Below are positions 51,829 through 61,751 of a stretch of 64,000 nt of DNA, one piece after another; the first letter of the stretch is position 1; each line of letters starts with the position of its first letter. The translations under genes and the position numbers were made by a program. The notes under the pieces were generated by a model. The model had not been told where the DNA came from. It made no database searches and saw only the letters and a program-made list of their open reading frames with translations. Source of the DNA: Microbacterium profundi (lineage in GTDB: Bacteria; Actinomycetota; Actinomycetes; Actinomycetales; Microbacteriaceae); contig NZ_JPSY01000001.1 of the NCBI RefSeq assembly GCF_000763375.1, forward strand, positions 1 to 64,000, given 5' to 3'.

Positions 51829-52923
51829 TCAGGCGTCGAGACGGTAGAGCCAGCCGTGCTTGTCCGTGGCGCGGCCGTACTGGATGTCGGTGAGCTCCTC
51901 GCGCAGCGACAGGGCGAGATCGCCGAGAGGCTGGACGTCCTCGTAGTCCGCCGTCACCAGCGCACCGATGGGCGTCACGACCGCAGCGGTGCCGCAGGCG
52001 AACACCTCGACGATGTCGCCGGAAGCGACACCGTCGCGCCACTCCTGCAGCGACACCGGACGGCGCTCGACGGTGTGGCCGCGGTCCTCGGCGAGCTGCA
52101 GCAGCGAGTTGCGCGTGATGCCCTCGAGGATGCTGTCGGATTCGGGGGTGACGATGCGACCGTCCTTGAACACGAAGACAACGTTCATTCCGCCGAGCTC
52201 TTCGACGTTGCCGTCCTGGTCGAGGAACACGACCTGATCGCAGCCCTTGTCGTACGCTTCGGACTGCGGCAGCAGACTGGACGCGTAGTTGCCTCCGGTC
52301 TTCGCCGCGCCCGTGCCGCCTCTGCCCGCACGGGCGTGTGTCTCGGAGAGCCAGATGCGCACCGGCTTCACGCCGCCCGTGAAATATGAACCGGCCGGGC
52401 TCGCGATCAGGTAGTACGCGACCTTCTGCGCAGGACGCACGCCGAGGAACGCCTCTTTGGCGAACATGAAAGGGCGCAGGTAGAGGCTCTGGTCCTCCCC
52501 TGACGGCACCCACGCCCCGTCGACTGCGATGAGTTCGCGCAGCGACTGGATGAAGTACTCGGCAGGGAGTTCCGGCAGCGCCATCCGGCGAGCACTGCGC
52601 TGGAGCCGGGCCGCGTTCTGGTCGGGACGGAACGTGTGGATCGAGCCGTCGGCATGGCGGTACGCCTTGATGCCCTCGAATATCTCCTGACCGTAGTGCA
52701 GCACCGCGGCCGCAGGGTCGAGCGAGATCGGACCGTACGGCTGCACGCGCGGGCGATGCCATCCGCCGCGTGCCGACCAGCAGATGTCGACCATATGGTC
52801 GGTGAAGATCGTCCCGAAGCCCGGGTTCGCGAGAGCTTCGTCGCGCTGCGCGGCGGAGCGTGCAGCGAGGTTCTTGGTCACAGAGAACTCGAGAGGAGCG
52901 AGTTCGGTCTCAGTCGTTGTCAT
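51829..52923 (-). CDS. ilvE: Branched-chain amino acid aminotransferase
   Basis: PLP enzyme making valine, leucine and isoleucine from their keto acids. Length 364 residues, of the type common in actinobacteria. GQEIFEGIKAYRHADGSI, RLQRSARRMALP, KTGGNYASSLLPQ with the PLP lysine, and GITRNSLLQLA are clear. AGGATGTGAC lies before the ATG. It follows leuB by 59 bp on the same strand. Confidence 0.96.
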   Translation of the reverse strand: MTTTETELAPLEFSVTKNLAARSAAQRDEALANPGFGTIFTDHMVDICWSARGGWHRPRVQPYGPISLDPAAAVLHYGQEIFEGIKAYRHADGSIHTFRPDQNAARLQRSARRMALPELPAEYFIQSLRELIAVDGAWVPSGEDQSLYLRPFMFAKEAFLGVRPAQKVAYYLIASPAGSYFTGGVKPVRIWLSETHARAGRGGTGAAKTGGNYASSLLPQSEAYDKGCDQVVFLDQDGNVEELGGMNVVFVFKDGRIVTPESDSILEGITRNSLLQLAEDRGHTVERRPVSLQEWRDGVASGDIVEVFACGTAAVVTPIGALVTADYEDVQPLGDLALSLREELTDIQYGRATDKHGWLYRLDA

Positions 52924-52982
52924 GTCACATCCTGCGTTCGTTGCGGGCGGCGCTCGCGTGGTCTCAGACTACGCCTGGAGCG

Positions 52983-54032
52983 CTACGCCTGGAGTCTGGC
53001 GATGATGGCGTCGCCCGTCTGGCTTGTGGTGCGAGAACCGTCCCTTGCGGCGATGTCCGCCTCGACCGCGCGGGTGACGCGGATCGATTCCTCCGGGAGC
53101 CCGAGATGATCGAGCAGGAGCGCGATGGACAGGATCGCCGCCGTCGGGTCGGCTTTCTGCTGGCCTGCGATGTCGGGCGCTGAACCATGAACAGGCTCGA
53201 ACATCGAGGGGAACGTGCCGTCGGGGTTGATGTTGCCCGATGCGGCGAGGCCGATGCCACCGGTGACGGCGCCTGCCAGATCCGTGAGGATGTCACCGAA
53301 GAGGTTGTCGGTGACGATCACATCGAAGCGGGAGGGGTTCGTGACCAGGAAGATCGTGGCCGCGTCGACGTGGAGATAGTCTACGACCACGGCGGGGTGC
53401 TCCTGCGCCACCTCGTTGACGATGCGCTGCCACATGCCACCCGAGTGCACCAGCACGTTGGTCTTGTGCACCAGCGTGAGCTTCTGCCGACGACGCCCAG
53501 CGAGCTCGAACGCGTAGCGGACGACGCGCTCGATTCCGTAGGCCGTGTTCACACTCGTCTCGTTCGCGACCTCGTGCGGCGTGCCGACACGGATCGCGCC
53601 TCCGTTGCCGACGTAAGGACCCTCGGTGCCCTCGCGGACGACGACGAAATCGATATCGCCGGGCGCGGAGAGCGGCCCCGGAGCCCCGGCGTAGAGCTTC
53701 GAAGGACGCAGGTTCACATAGTGATCGAGGGTGAAGCGCAGCTTCAGCAGCAGCCCGCGCTCGATGTTCGCATCCTTCAGTCGCGGGTCGCCGGGTGTGC
53801 CGCCGACGGCTCCGAGGATGATCGCGTCGTTCGCACAGATCGCGGCGAGGTCGTCGTCGGTCAGCGTGTCGCCGGTCTCGAGGTATCGCCCGGCACCGAG
53901 CGAGAAGTGCTTCTTCTCGAAGGTGACATCACTGTGAATGGTGACGGCATCGAGGACCTTCTCGGCCTCGGTGACGACCTCTGGTCCGATGCCGTCACCG
54001 GGGATGACGGCCAGCTTCACGACACGCGACAT
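52983..54032 (-). CDS. leuB: 3-isopropylmalate dehydrogenase
   Basis: Oxidises and decarboxylates 3-isopropylmalate in leucine synthesis. ATG at 54032, with AAGGAG 5 nt upstream, gives 349 residues. [63 protein letters not shown] and [12 protein letters not shown] are conserved. It probably shares a transcript with ilvE. Confidence 0.97.
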   Translation of the reverse strand: MSRVVKLAVIPGDGIGPEVVTEAEKVLDAVTIHSDVTFEKKHFSLGAGRYLETGDTLTDDDLAAICANDAIILGAVGGTPGDPRLKDANIERGLLLKLRFTLDHYVNLRPSKLYAGAPGPLSAPGDIDFVVVREGTEGPYVGNGGAIRVGTPHEVANETSVNTAYGIERVVRYAFELAGRRRQKLTLVHKTNVLVHSGGMWQRIVNEVAQEHPAVVVDYLHVDAATIFLVTNPSRFDVIVTDNLFGDILTDLAGAVTGGIGLAASGNINPDGTFPSMFEPVHGSAPDIAGQQKADPTAAILSIALLLDHLGLPEESIRVTRAVEADIAARDGSRTTSQTGDAIIARLQA

Positions 54033-54099
54033 GACACTCCTTGCACCGGGATCGCCCATGGCGCGACTTCGCGCGGGCGCGTACTCACCAGCGTACTGG

Positions 54100-55632
54100 T
54101 CAGCGTGCGGCCTTCATGCGCAGTGTGACGGCCGCGATCGTCCCGGCCCCCACGACCAGCACGGCGCCGATCAGCGACGTCACCAGCACACCGGAATCGA
54201 ATGCGGATGCCGCGGCCTCCCACAGCGCGGATCCCAACGGGGCCGGCAGATCCTGGGCTGCGGTGTAGGCGCCGGCGAGCGTCTCCCGCGCGGCTGCGGA
54301 GACGTCAGCAGGAACACCGTCCGGAACCACGAGCGCCGAGCGGTAGAACGCGGTGATGATGCCGCCGAGCACCGCGGTTCCGAGCACCGCGCCGAGTTCG
54401 TACGCGGTCTCGGAGACGGCACTCGCCGCACCCGCCTTCGCAGCCGGAGCGCTGGAGAGGATCAGCTCGTTCGAGATGGTCTCCGCGGCCCCGATGCCGA
54501 TACCGAGCACGACGAAGGCGAGTATCAGCGGAAGGGCGCCGTGCCCAGCGGTCGTGAAGGCGACGAGCAGGTACCCGACGACGGAGAAGGCCAGGGCGGA
54601 AGGAACCAGCACATGAGGCGGAACCCGACGAGAGATCGGGACGACGCTCAATCCTGCGACGATCACCGCGAGCATTCCCGGTACGAGGGCGAGCCCCGCC
54701 ATCATCGGCGAGAGCCCCAGAATCAGCTGCAGGTGCTGCGGCACGAAATACAGGAACCCGACGAGCGCGACCACACTGAGCAGATTCACCAGGATCGCCC
54801 CGGAGAACGACCCCCGACGGAACAGCGCCATGTCGAGCATCGGCGTCTTCGCGCGCACCTGTCGGCGCACGAACAGCCAGCCCATCCCGACGCCCAGCAG
54901 AGCCCAGAGCACCGCGAACACCGTGACGCCGTCGACAGCCACCGCCTTGATCGCGTAGACCACCGGGATCATCGTCGCCATCGACAGCGCGATGCTGATG
55001 GGGTCGATCTTTCCCGGAGCCGGATCACGACTCTCGGGGACGAGCAACGGCGCCGCGATCAGCAGCGGGATCAGCACCGGCACGGCGATGAGGAACACCG
55101 AGCCCCAGGCGAAGTGCTCAAGCAGGAACCCGCCGACGATCGGCCCCAACGCGGAACCCGCTGAGAACGCAGAGGCCCACACGGCGATCGCCATGCGTCG
55201 CTGGTCGCGATTGAGGAAGATCGAGCGCAGCAGCGACAGGGTCGACGGCATCAGCATCGCTCCGAAGAACCCGAGCAGCGCTCGCGCGGCGATCAGAAGA
55301 GCGGCAGTCGGCGCGAATGCGGCGAGCACGGAGACCGCGGCGAATCCGGTGGAGCCGATCAACAGCATCCGGCGCCTGCCGAAACGGTCGCCCAGGGTAC
55401 CCATCGTGACGAGCAGCCCCGCCAGCACGAGCGGATACACATCGATGATCCACAGTTGCTCCGCCCCCGACGGCGCGAGGGCGATCGCGATCTCAGGCAA
55501 CGCGAAACTCAGCACCGTGTTGTCGACTGAGACCAGCAGCACCGGCAGCATGAGCACGACGAGCGCGAGCCACGCCCGTGCGCCCGCACGCGGCGCATTG
55601 ATCCCGCTCGTCTCGACCCCGATCTGGGCCAT
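54100..55632 (-). CDS. MFS drug-resistance transporter (DHA2 type)
   Basis: A 510-residue protein with about 14 membrane segments, of the EmrB/QacA drug:proton antiporter type. The motif [16 protein letters not shown] is motif D1, [16 protein letters not shown] motif A, and [18 protein letters not shown] motif C. AAAGAGGATG precedes the ATG. It diverges from a TetR regulator over 47 bp with a shared operator; an inducible multidrug exporter is likely. Confidence 0.93.
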   Translation of the reverse strand: MAQIGVETSGINAPRAGARAWLALVVLMLPVLLVSVDNTVLSFALPEIAIALAPSGAEQLWIIDVYPLVLAGLLVTMGTLGDRFGRRRMLLIGSTGFAAVSVLAAFAPTAALLIAARALLGFFGAMLMPSTLSLLRSIFLNRDQRRMAIAVWASAFSAGSALGPIVGGFLLEHFAWGSVFLIAVPVLIPLLIAAPLLVPESRDPAPGKIDPISIALSMATMIPVVYAIKAVAVDGVTVFAVLWALLGVGMGWLFVRRQVRAKTPMLDMALFRRGSFSGAILVNLLSVVALVGFLYFVPQHLQLILGLSPMMAGLALVPGMLAVIVAGLSVVPISRRVPPHVLVPSALAFSVVGYLLVAFTTAGHGALPLILAFVVLGIGIGAAETISNELILSSAPAAKAGAASAVSETAYELGAVLGTAVLGGIITAFYRSALVVPDGVPADVSAAARETLAGAYTAAQDLPAPLGSALWEAAASAFDSGVLVTSLIGAVLVVGAGTIAAVTLRMKAAR

Positions 55633-55650
55633 CGCATCCTCTTTCGATAG

Positions 55651-55670
55651 TAAACCGTCCAGATGGTATA
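55651..55670. promoter_or_regulatory. Imperfect palindrome in MFS/TetR divergent promoter
   Basis: TAAACCGTC-CA-GATGGTATA matches its own reverse complement at 7 of 9 arm positions. It overlaps TATAGT (55667-55672, plus strand) 7 nt before the TetR ATG and TACTAT (55647-55652, minus strand) for the MFS gene. Confidence 0.6.
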
Positions 55671-55679
55671 GTAACAGAC

Positions 55680-56222
55680 ATGGCCCGACCTCCCCTCGCG
55701 CGCGAACGCGTGCTCGACGCCTTCGAGGAGATCCTCATCTCATCGGGCGAGCGCACCGCGACCCTGGATGCCACGGCGAAGGCCGCCGCTGTGTCCAAGG
55801 GTGGCCTGCTCTACCATTTCGCCTCGAAGGACGACCTCGCGGACGGAATGATCGAGCGATTGAAGCGTCTCGTCGACGACGACCTGGCCGACATGATCGA
55901 GGCACCGGATGGCCCCGTGGCGTACTACGTGCGCACCTCGGTCATGGAGAATGCGCCGCTCGACCGTGCGCTCATCGCCGTCTCACGACTCGCGCAGGGC
56001 GGCTCGAGCTCCGCCGGCGATGCGCTGCGCGAGACGCGAAGCAGTTGGGCGGAGACGATCCGCCCGCACGTGCGCGATCAGGCGTCGCTCGACCTCGTAC
56101 TGCTCGTCGGCGACGGGCTGTACTTCAACAACTCACTGGACATCAACGGTCCGGACCGGCTGGTCCCGCGAGACGACGAGCTGCGCGCGCTCGTGCAGCT
56201 CGTCGTGCTGGCGACCTCGTAG
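55680..56222 (+). CDS. TetR-family transcriptional regulator
   Basis: A 180-residue regulator. The HTH is at RERVLDAFEEILISSGERTATLDATAKAAAVSKGGLLYHFASKDDL, read as two parts across about residues 8-53. The C-terminal domain resembles QacR-like regulators. The ATG comes 7 nt after TATAGT, so expression is probably leaderless. It divergently adjoins the MFS exporter and likely represses it and itself. Confidence 0.93.
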   Translation: MARPPLARERVLDAFEEILISSGERTATLDATAKAAAVSKGGLLYHFASKDDLADGMIERLKRLVDDDLADMIEAPDGPVAYYVRTSVMENAPLDRALIAVSRLAQGGSSSAGDALRETRSSWAETIRPHVRDQASLDLVLLVGDGLYFNNSLDINGPDRLVPRDDELRALVQLVVLATS

Positions 56223-56258
56223 CTCCGGCCCCGGCACGCCGAGAACGGCGCCCGCCGG

Positions 56259-57893
56259 TCAGACCTCGGTGATCTCGATCGAGCGCATCACCTTGGCGTC
56301 GATGGCCTCGCCGACCTCGGCCAGCAGCTCCTCCGGCACACGCGAGTCGACGGTGAGCACAGTGAGCGCCTGGCCGCCGGCCTCACGACGCGCGACCTGC
56401 ATGCCGGCGATGTTGATACCCGCCTCGCCGAACTTCTGGCCGTAGACGGCCACGATGCCGGGGCGATCGGTGTACTGCATCACGATGTGGTGCGTCTCGA
56501 TCGGCACTTCGATGTCGTGACCGTTGATTCCGACGATCTTCTGCACCATGCGGGTGCCGGCGAGTGTACCGGCGACCGTGAGCACCGTGCCGTCGGCGAG
56601 AGCACCGCGAAGCGTGGTCAGGTTGCGGTACTCGGGGCTCTCCTTCTCGACGATCAGGCGGGCTTCGATGCCGCGCTGCTCGGCGAACAGCGGCGCATTC
56701 ACGTACGAGACGTTCTCACTGACGACGTTGGAGAGCACGCCCTTGAGCGCGGCCAGGCGGTACACGCTGACGTCGTAGTCGGCGAGTTCCCCGCGCACCT
56801 CGATGTCGAGGCTCGTCAGGGCCGAGGTCGTCAGACCGCTGAAGATCTGTCCGAGCTTCTCGACGAGCGCGATGCCGGGGCGGACGAACGGATCGATCAC
56901 ACCGCCTGCGACGTTGACGGCATCCGGAACCAGGTCACCCTCGAGCGCGAGCTTCACGGAGCGGGCCACGGAGATGCCCGCTTTCTCCTGCGCCTCGTCG
57001 GTCGACGCCCCGAGGTGCGGGGTGACGACGACGTTGGGCAGATCCAGCAGCTCCCGCGCCGAGCCCCCCTCTGCCGGAGGCTCGGAGGTGAACACGTCGA
57101 GGCCGGCACCGGCGATCTCGCCGGCCACGAGCGCCTCACGCAGAGCCGCCTCGTCGATCAGGCCGCCTCGCGCGACGTTGACGACGTAGGCCGTCTTCTT
57201 CATGGCCTTGAACTGCTCGGCGCCGATCATGCCGGTCGTCTCGGGCGTCTTCGGCATGTGGATGGTCAGGAAGTCGACCTCGGCGACGAGCTCGTCGAGA
57301 GTGCGCAGTTCGACACCGAGCTGCTGCGCGCGTGCGCCGGTGACGTACGGGTCGAACGCGACGATCTTCATGCCGAAGCCCTGCATACGGGCGGCGACGA
57401 GCGCGCCGATCCGGCCGAGGCCCACGATGCCGAGGGTCTTCTCGTACAGCTCGGTGCCCGTGTAGGCGCTGCGCTTCCACTGGCCGGCGGCCAGCGAGGC
57501 GTGCGCGGCCGGCACGTGGCGGGCGAGGCTGAGGATGTGGCCGCAGGTGAGTTCAGCGGCGGAGATGATGTTCGAGGTGGGCGCGTTGACGACCATGACG
57601 CCGGCCTTGGTGGATGCCTGGATGTCGACGTTGTCGAGTCCGACACCGGCGCGCGCGACGACCTTCAGCTTCGGCGCGTGGCTGAGCGCCTCAGCGTCGA
57701 TCTTCGTCGCGGAGCGCACGAGCACGGCATCCGCGTCGGCCAGCGAGGAGAACAGCGCCTCGCGATCCGTGCCGTCGACCTGACGGACGTCGAAGTCGGG
57801 CCCGAGGGCGTCGATCGTGGCGGGTGAGAGAACTTCGGCAATGAGCACGACGGGCTTCGGCACGGTTGTCTTCGGCACGGCAGTCTTCGGCAC
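56259..57893 (-). CDS. serA: D-3-phosphoglycerate dehydrogenase
   Basis: First step of serine synthesis. The GTG at 57893 gives 544 residues, the long type with an intervening domain and a C-terminal ACT domain (TDRPGIVAVYGQKFGEAGINIAGM) for serine feedback. The catalytic half has GLGRIGALVA, VNVARGGLIDEAAL and TPHLGAST. The N-terminus repeats VPKTA-VPKTT-VPKPV through a 15-bp tandem, giving three in-frame GTG codons (57893, 57878, 57863), so the start is uncertain. Confidence 0.96.
   Translation of the reverse strand: MPKTAVPKTTVPKPVVLIAEVLSPATIDALGPDFDVRQVDGTDREALFSSLADADAVLVRSATKIDAEALSHAPKLKVVARAGVGLDNVDIQASTKAGVMVVNAPTSNIISAAELTCGHILSLARHVPAAHASLAAGQWKRSAYTGTELYEKTLGIVGLGRIGALVAARMQGFGMKIVAFDPYVTGARAQQLGVELRTLDELVAEVDFLTIHMPKTPETTGMIGAEQFKAMKKTAYVVNVARGGLIDEAALREALVAGEIAGAGLDVFTSEPPAEGGSARELLDLPNVVVTPHLGASTDEAQEKAGISVARSVKLALEGDLVPDAVNVAGGVIDPFVRPGIALVEKLGQIFSGLTTSALTSLDIEVRGELADYDVSVYRLAALKGVLSNVVSENVSYVNAPLFAEQRGIEARLIVEKESPEYRNLTTLRGALADGTVLTVAGTLAGTRMVQKIVGINGHDIEVPIETHHIVMQYTDRPGIVAVYGQKFGEAGINIAGMQVARREAGGQALTVLTVDSRVPEELLAEVGEAIDAKVMRSIEITEV
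57849..57893. repeat. 15-bp tandem repeat at serA 5' end
   Basis: Three units of the form GTGCCGAAGAC(T/A)(G/A)CC on the minus strand, each starting with GTG, encoding VPKT(A/T) units; the third is diverged. Copy number changes would keep the frame and move the start. Confidence 0.8.
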
Positions 57894-58018
57894 AGAGGAT
57901 CCTTCGGGGTGAGCGTGAGTACGCGCGGGTGGGATCGATGCGCCGCACACCGTCGGGGCGCGATCGTCTCCACCCTACCCGAGGGCGCGCGCCGCCCCGT
58001 GCCGTGTGACGGGGATGA

Positions 58019-58354
58019 TCAGAGCGAGAGGAACGAGGTGGTCAGCATGCTCAGCGCCGCGACGTTCATCCAGAACACGGCGACGAGGGCCAGCCCGGCG
58101 ATCATCGCGATCGTCAGCTCGGCCGCGGTACGGCGGCGGGCCAGCACGTACACGATGACGAACACGAGGATCGGGAACAGCACCGAGAAGATGAGCACGA
58201 ACCAGCCGTAAGTATTGATCCCGGCGGGAGCGACCGTGAACGTGTACGACAGGGCATTCCAGACCGCGTAGGCGTAGAAGAGGCCGGCGATGCCCACGAT
58301 GATGCTCTTCCACAGCCCGAGCGGCTGCTTCGCTGCGACGATGTTTTCGGTCAT
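58019..58354 (-). CDS. Hypothetical membrane protein (111 aa)
   Basis: A 111-residue protein with three hydrophobic segments (IIVGIAGLFYAYAVWNALSY, YGWFVLIFSVLFPILVFVIVYVL and LTIAMIAGLALVAVFWMN) and an N-terminal cytosolic part. ATG overlaps the stop of the upstream gene by 4 bp. Function unknown; it is probably co-translated with its neighbour. Confidence 0.85.
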   Translation of the reverse strand: MTENIVAAKQPLGLWKSIIVGIAGLFYAYAVWNALSYTFTVAPAGINTYGWFVLIFSVLFPILVFVIVYVLARRRTAAELTIAMIAGLALVAVFWMNVAALSMLTTSFLSL

Positions 58355-58833
58355 GCGCCCACCGCCCCTGTCATCACGAACGGCCACGGCACGAGCAGCA
58401 GCACTCCGGCGAGAAACCCCGCAACGCGCACCCAGGTCGCTGAACGCCTCGTCAGCAACCACACAGCGCCGAACCAGAGGGCCGGGGCGAGCACGGCGGC
58501 CCACAGGGCGACCTGGTACATCACATCGGGGATGAGGAACATCGCGCTGCTCTGCAGCGTCAGCCCGCCGATGATCCAGCCGATCGTGTACAGAAGGTAG
58601 ATGCCGCCGACGATGCCGACGAGCAGCAGCATGGGCGTACTGAGGGGTGGCTTCTCTGCAGGATCAAGGACGGTCCCGTCCTCTCGGATGCGGCCCACGG
58701 TCTCGCTGCGCTTGCCCACGGCGTTCCAGCCGCGCGGCAGCGCCGCCTTCTGCTCCGGCTCCGCAACAGGCTTCTGCGTCGGCCGATCGTCATCGCCCTC
58801 CCAGGAGAGGGCGTCGTCAGCATCCGATGTCAT
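58351..58833 (-). CDS. Hypothetical membrane protein (160 aa)
   Basis: A 160-residue protein with an acidic N-terminal cytosolic half (SDADDALSWEGDDDRP, GRIREDGTVLDPAEKPPLST) and three hydrophobic segments after residue 70. TACGCT lies 6 nt before the ATG and there is no ribosome site, so it may be leaderless. First of a two-gene run with the 111-residue protein. Function unknown. Confidence 0.85.
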   Translation of the reverse strand: MTSDADDALSWEGDDDRPTQKPVAEPEQKAALPRGWNAVGKRSETVGRIREDGTVLDPAEKPPLSTPMLLLVGIVGGIYLLYTIGWIIGGLTLQSSAMFLIPDVMYQVALWAAVLAPALWFGAVWLLTRRSATWVRVAGFLAGVLLLVPWPFVMTGAVGA

Positions 58834-58839
58834 GACCCC

Positions 58840-58845
58840 AGCGTA
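58840..58845 (-). promoter_or_regulatory. Leaderless promoter -10 of the 160-aa membrane protein
   Basis: TACGCT on the minus strand, 6 nt before the ATG. Confidence 0.4.
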
Positions 58846-58902
58846 GCGAGGCCTCGTCACGCCCGATATGCTCAGGGCGTTCACAGAAAGAGGGGAACTC
58901 AC

Positions 58903-59847
58903 GTGGCTGAGCGCAATGAGAAGTCCGTCGCATCACCGGCGGCGGACGCCGACGGCGCGGCCGCAGCGGATTGGAAGCCGACGGCAGGCTCGAAGCAGAA
59001 GGCCACGACGCTGCGCTGGATCGCGGCGGTGCTCTGGTTCGTCGCCATCGCCGCCGAGGCCGTCGCGATCTTCTGGCTTCTTCGTCAGCGTGAGTTCGTC
59101 GGCGAGGACGGCGGACTCGTCCGCAACCCCGACACCGGCCTTCTGGAGGAGCAGAACGTCACGGCGGTGTTCCCGCAGTGGGCGTTCATCACGCTCATCG
59201 TGGCTCTCGTCGTCATCGCTGCGCTGTCGATCACCGGATCCTTCCTCTGGAAGAAGGCGAACCGACTCGATCCCGCGAAGAAGTCCGACAAACTGCGCTT
59301 CTTCGTACAGAACCAGCTCGGCGCCATCATCGCCGTCGTGGCATTCCTTCCGCTCATCATCCTCATCTTCCTGAACAAGGACATGGACAAGGGTCAGAAG
59401 ACCACGGCCGGGATCATCGGCGTCGTCCTCGCCGTCGTGGCCGTGGCGCTCGGCATCGACTACAACCCGCCGTCCGTCGAGCAGTACACGGCCGACCAGT
59501 CGACCGTCATCCAGCTGCTGGGTCAGGACGAGGTCGTCTGGGTCGACGGAGGCGCCGTCTACCACGTGTGCGGCCAGGTCTCCGACATCCAGACCGGCAG
59601 CGAGAAGCGCACTGGCACCACAGCCGAAGCCGTGGAGGCGGGCAAGATCCGCCTCACACTGAAGTTCGCCTCGGAGTTGAACACCTGCGGACTGGCCGTG
59701 CCGGAGAATGCGGACGAGATCGCCGACGCCTTGCGCGAGATCCAGGCCGGCGCCACCGACACGCTCCTGCCTGCGCCGGTGTGGGCAGACCCGGCTGACG
59801 CTCCGATCCAGGTGGAGGATGCAGCGCCGGAGTCGGATTCCGAGTAG
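58903..59847 (+). CDS. Hypothetical membrane protein (314 aa)
   Basis: A 314-residue protein. The N-terminus is Ala-rich and cytosolic; four or five membrane helices follow (LRWIAAVLWFVAIAAEAVAIFWLL, WAFITLIVALVVIAALSITGSFL, GAIIAVVAFLPLIILIFL, AGIIGVVLAVVAVALG). The C-terminal 120 residues are external, with two cysteines (HVCGQV and NTCGLAV) likely in a disulfide. GTG start with AGAGGGGA upstream. Function unknown; it diverges from two other small membrane proteins. Confidence 0.87.
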   Translation: MAERNEKSVASPAADADGAAAADWKPTAGSKQKATTLRWIAAVLWFVAIAAEAVAIFWLLRQREFVGEDGGLVRNPDTGLLEEQNVTAVFPQWAFITLIVALVVIAALSITGSFLWKKANRLDPAKKSDKLRFFVQNQLGAIIAVVAFLPLIILIFLNKDMDKGQKTTAGIIGVVLAVVAVALGIDYNPPSVEQYTADQSTVIQLLGQDEVVWVDGGAVYHVCGQVSDIQTGSEKRTGTTAEAVEAGKIRLTLKFASELNTCGLAVPENADEIADALREIQAGATDTLLPAPVWADPADAPIQVEDAAPESDSE

Positions 59848-59849
59848 TC

Positions 59850-59951
59850 CTACTCCCCCAGCAGCGCCTCTACGAGACGCTCTTCGGCCGAACGCAGGTG
59901 GGCTGGCCCTACCGCCACGTGGTCGAGGTGCTGGAGGAGCTCACCCGGTGA
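59850..59951. pseudogene. Short gene remnant, strand uncertain
   Basis: Both strands read as protein-like. Plus: RLYETLFGRTQVGWPYRHV then VEVLEELTR and TGA (59949-59951), with 27 of 28 third positions G/C, the pattern of real coding here. Minus: GELLQHLDHVAVGPAHLRSA then EERLVEALLGE and TAG. Either way only about 30 residues remain, cut off by the repeat block. Confidence 0.4.
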
Positions 59952-59958
59952 AGTGACC

Positions 59959-60099
59959 GTTTCGACTCGCTCCGCTCGCTCAACGCGTTTCGTCTCGCTC
60001 CGCTCGCTCAACGACCCGCAGTGGCGGAACCCGCGGGGCGTTGAGCGACGAGCGAAGCGAGGAGACGAAACGGGCTGAGCGAACGCAGTGAGTCGAAGC
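59959..60099. repeat. Family B repeat block, inverted arrangement
   Basis: GTTTCGTCTCGCTCCGCTCG then CTCAACG on one side and CGTTGAGCGACGAGCGAAGCG then AGGAGACGAAACG on the other (each written in parts) form a long imperfect inverted repeat. It shares the GAGACGAAACG and GTTGAGCGAG words with 5737-5914. Confidence 0.85.
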
Positions 60100-60119
60100 C
60101 GACTTCCCCCATGAAACAA

Positions 60120-60150
60120 GAACGGGCGCCCCGCAAGGGGCGCCCGTTCT
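60120..60150 (-). terminator. Rho-independent terminator of the ilv operon
   Basis: GAACGGGCGCCCC-GCAA-GGGGCGCCCGTTC, a perfect 13-bp stem, 17 bp after the ilvC stop. It is symmetrical, so it may also protect against reads from the plus strand. Confidence 0.9.
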
Positions 60151-60166
60151 GTGTGACGAAGGTCGG

Positions 60167-61228
<1,062 letters not shown>

Positions 61229-61238
61229 TCAGATGTGG

Positions 61239-61748
61239 TCAGCCGCGCAGGACGCGCTCGGTGATGCTCTTGCCGCCTCGGCCCATGGCGAGCAGCCCGG
61301 ACTGTGCGAGTTCCTTGACACCGAACGGCTCGAGGGCTCGCAGGATCGCTTCGACCTTGCCCTTGTCGCCGGTGACCTCGATCACCAGCGCATCCGAGGC
61401 GTAGTCGACGACCGAGGCGCGGAACAGGTTCACGATCTCGATCACGTTCGAGCGGGTCGCGTTGTCCGTGCGCACCTTGACCAGCACATGATGACGCTGC
61501 ACGGACGTGGCGAAATCGAGTTCCACGATCTTGATCACGTTGATCAGCTTGTTCAGCTGCTTCGTGACCTGCTCGAGCGGCAACTGGTCGACGTCGACGA
61601 CGACCGTGATGCGGGACACACCCGGCACCTCGGTCACGCCGACGGCGAGAGACTCGATGTTGAAGCCGCGGCGCGCGAAGAGCCCCGCGACACGCGTCAG
61701 AAGACCAGGGGTGTCCTCGACGAGAAGACTCAGTACGTGGGTCGACAT
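61239..61748 (-). CDS. ilvN: Acetolactate synthase small subunit
   Basis: Regulatory subunit giving valine feedback control to IlvB. Length 169 residues. The N-terminal ACT domain is HVLSLLVEDTPGLLTRVAGLFARRGFNIESLAVG, given here in parts by position (about residues 3-36), and a second ACT-like half follows (LVKVRTDNATRSNVIEIVNLFRA). It starts 3 bp after ilvB. The ilvC gene follows after 43 bp. Confidence 0.97.
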   Translation of the reverse strand: MSTHVLSLLVEDTPGLLTRVAGLFARRGFNIESLAVGVTEVPGVSRITVVVDVDQLPLEQVTKQLNKLINVIKIVELDFATSVQRHHVLVKVRTDNATRSNVIEIVNLFRASVVDYASDALVIEVTGDKGKVEAILRALEPFGVKELAQSGLLAMGRGGKSITERVLRG

Positions 61749-61751
61749 GGC

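Noticed and set aside
59850-60119. Minus-strand ORF of 89 codons across the family B block
   Set aside because: Most of it is translated repeat sequence. Only the last 30 or so codons look protein-like, and the plus strand there has the stronger coding bias.
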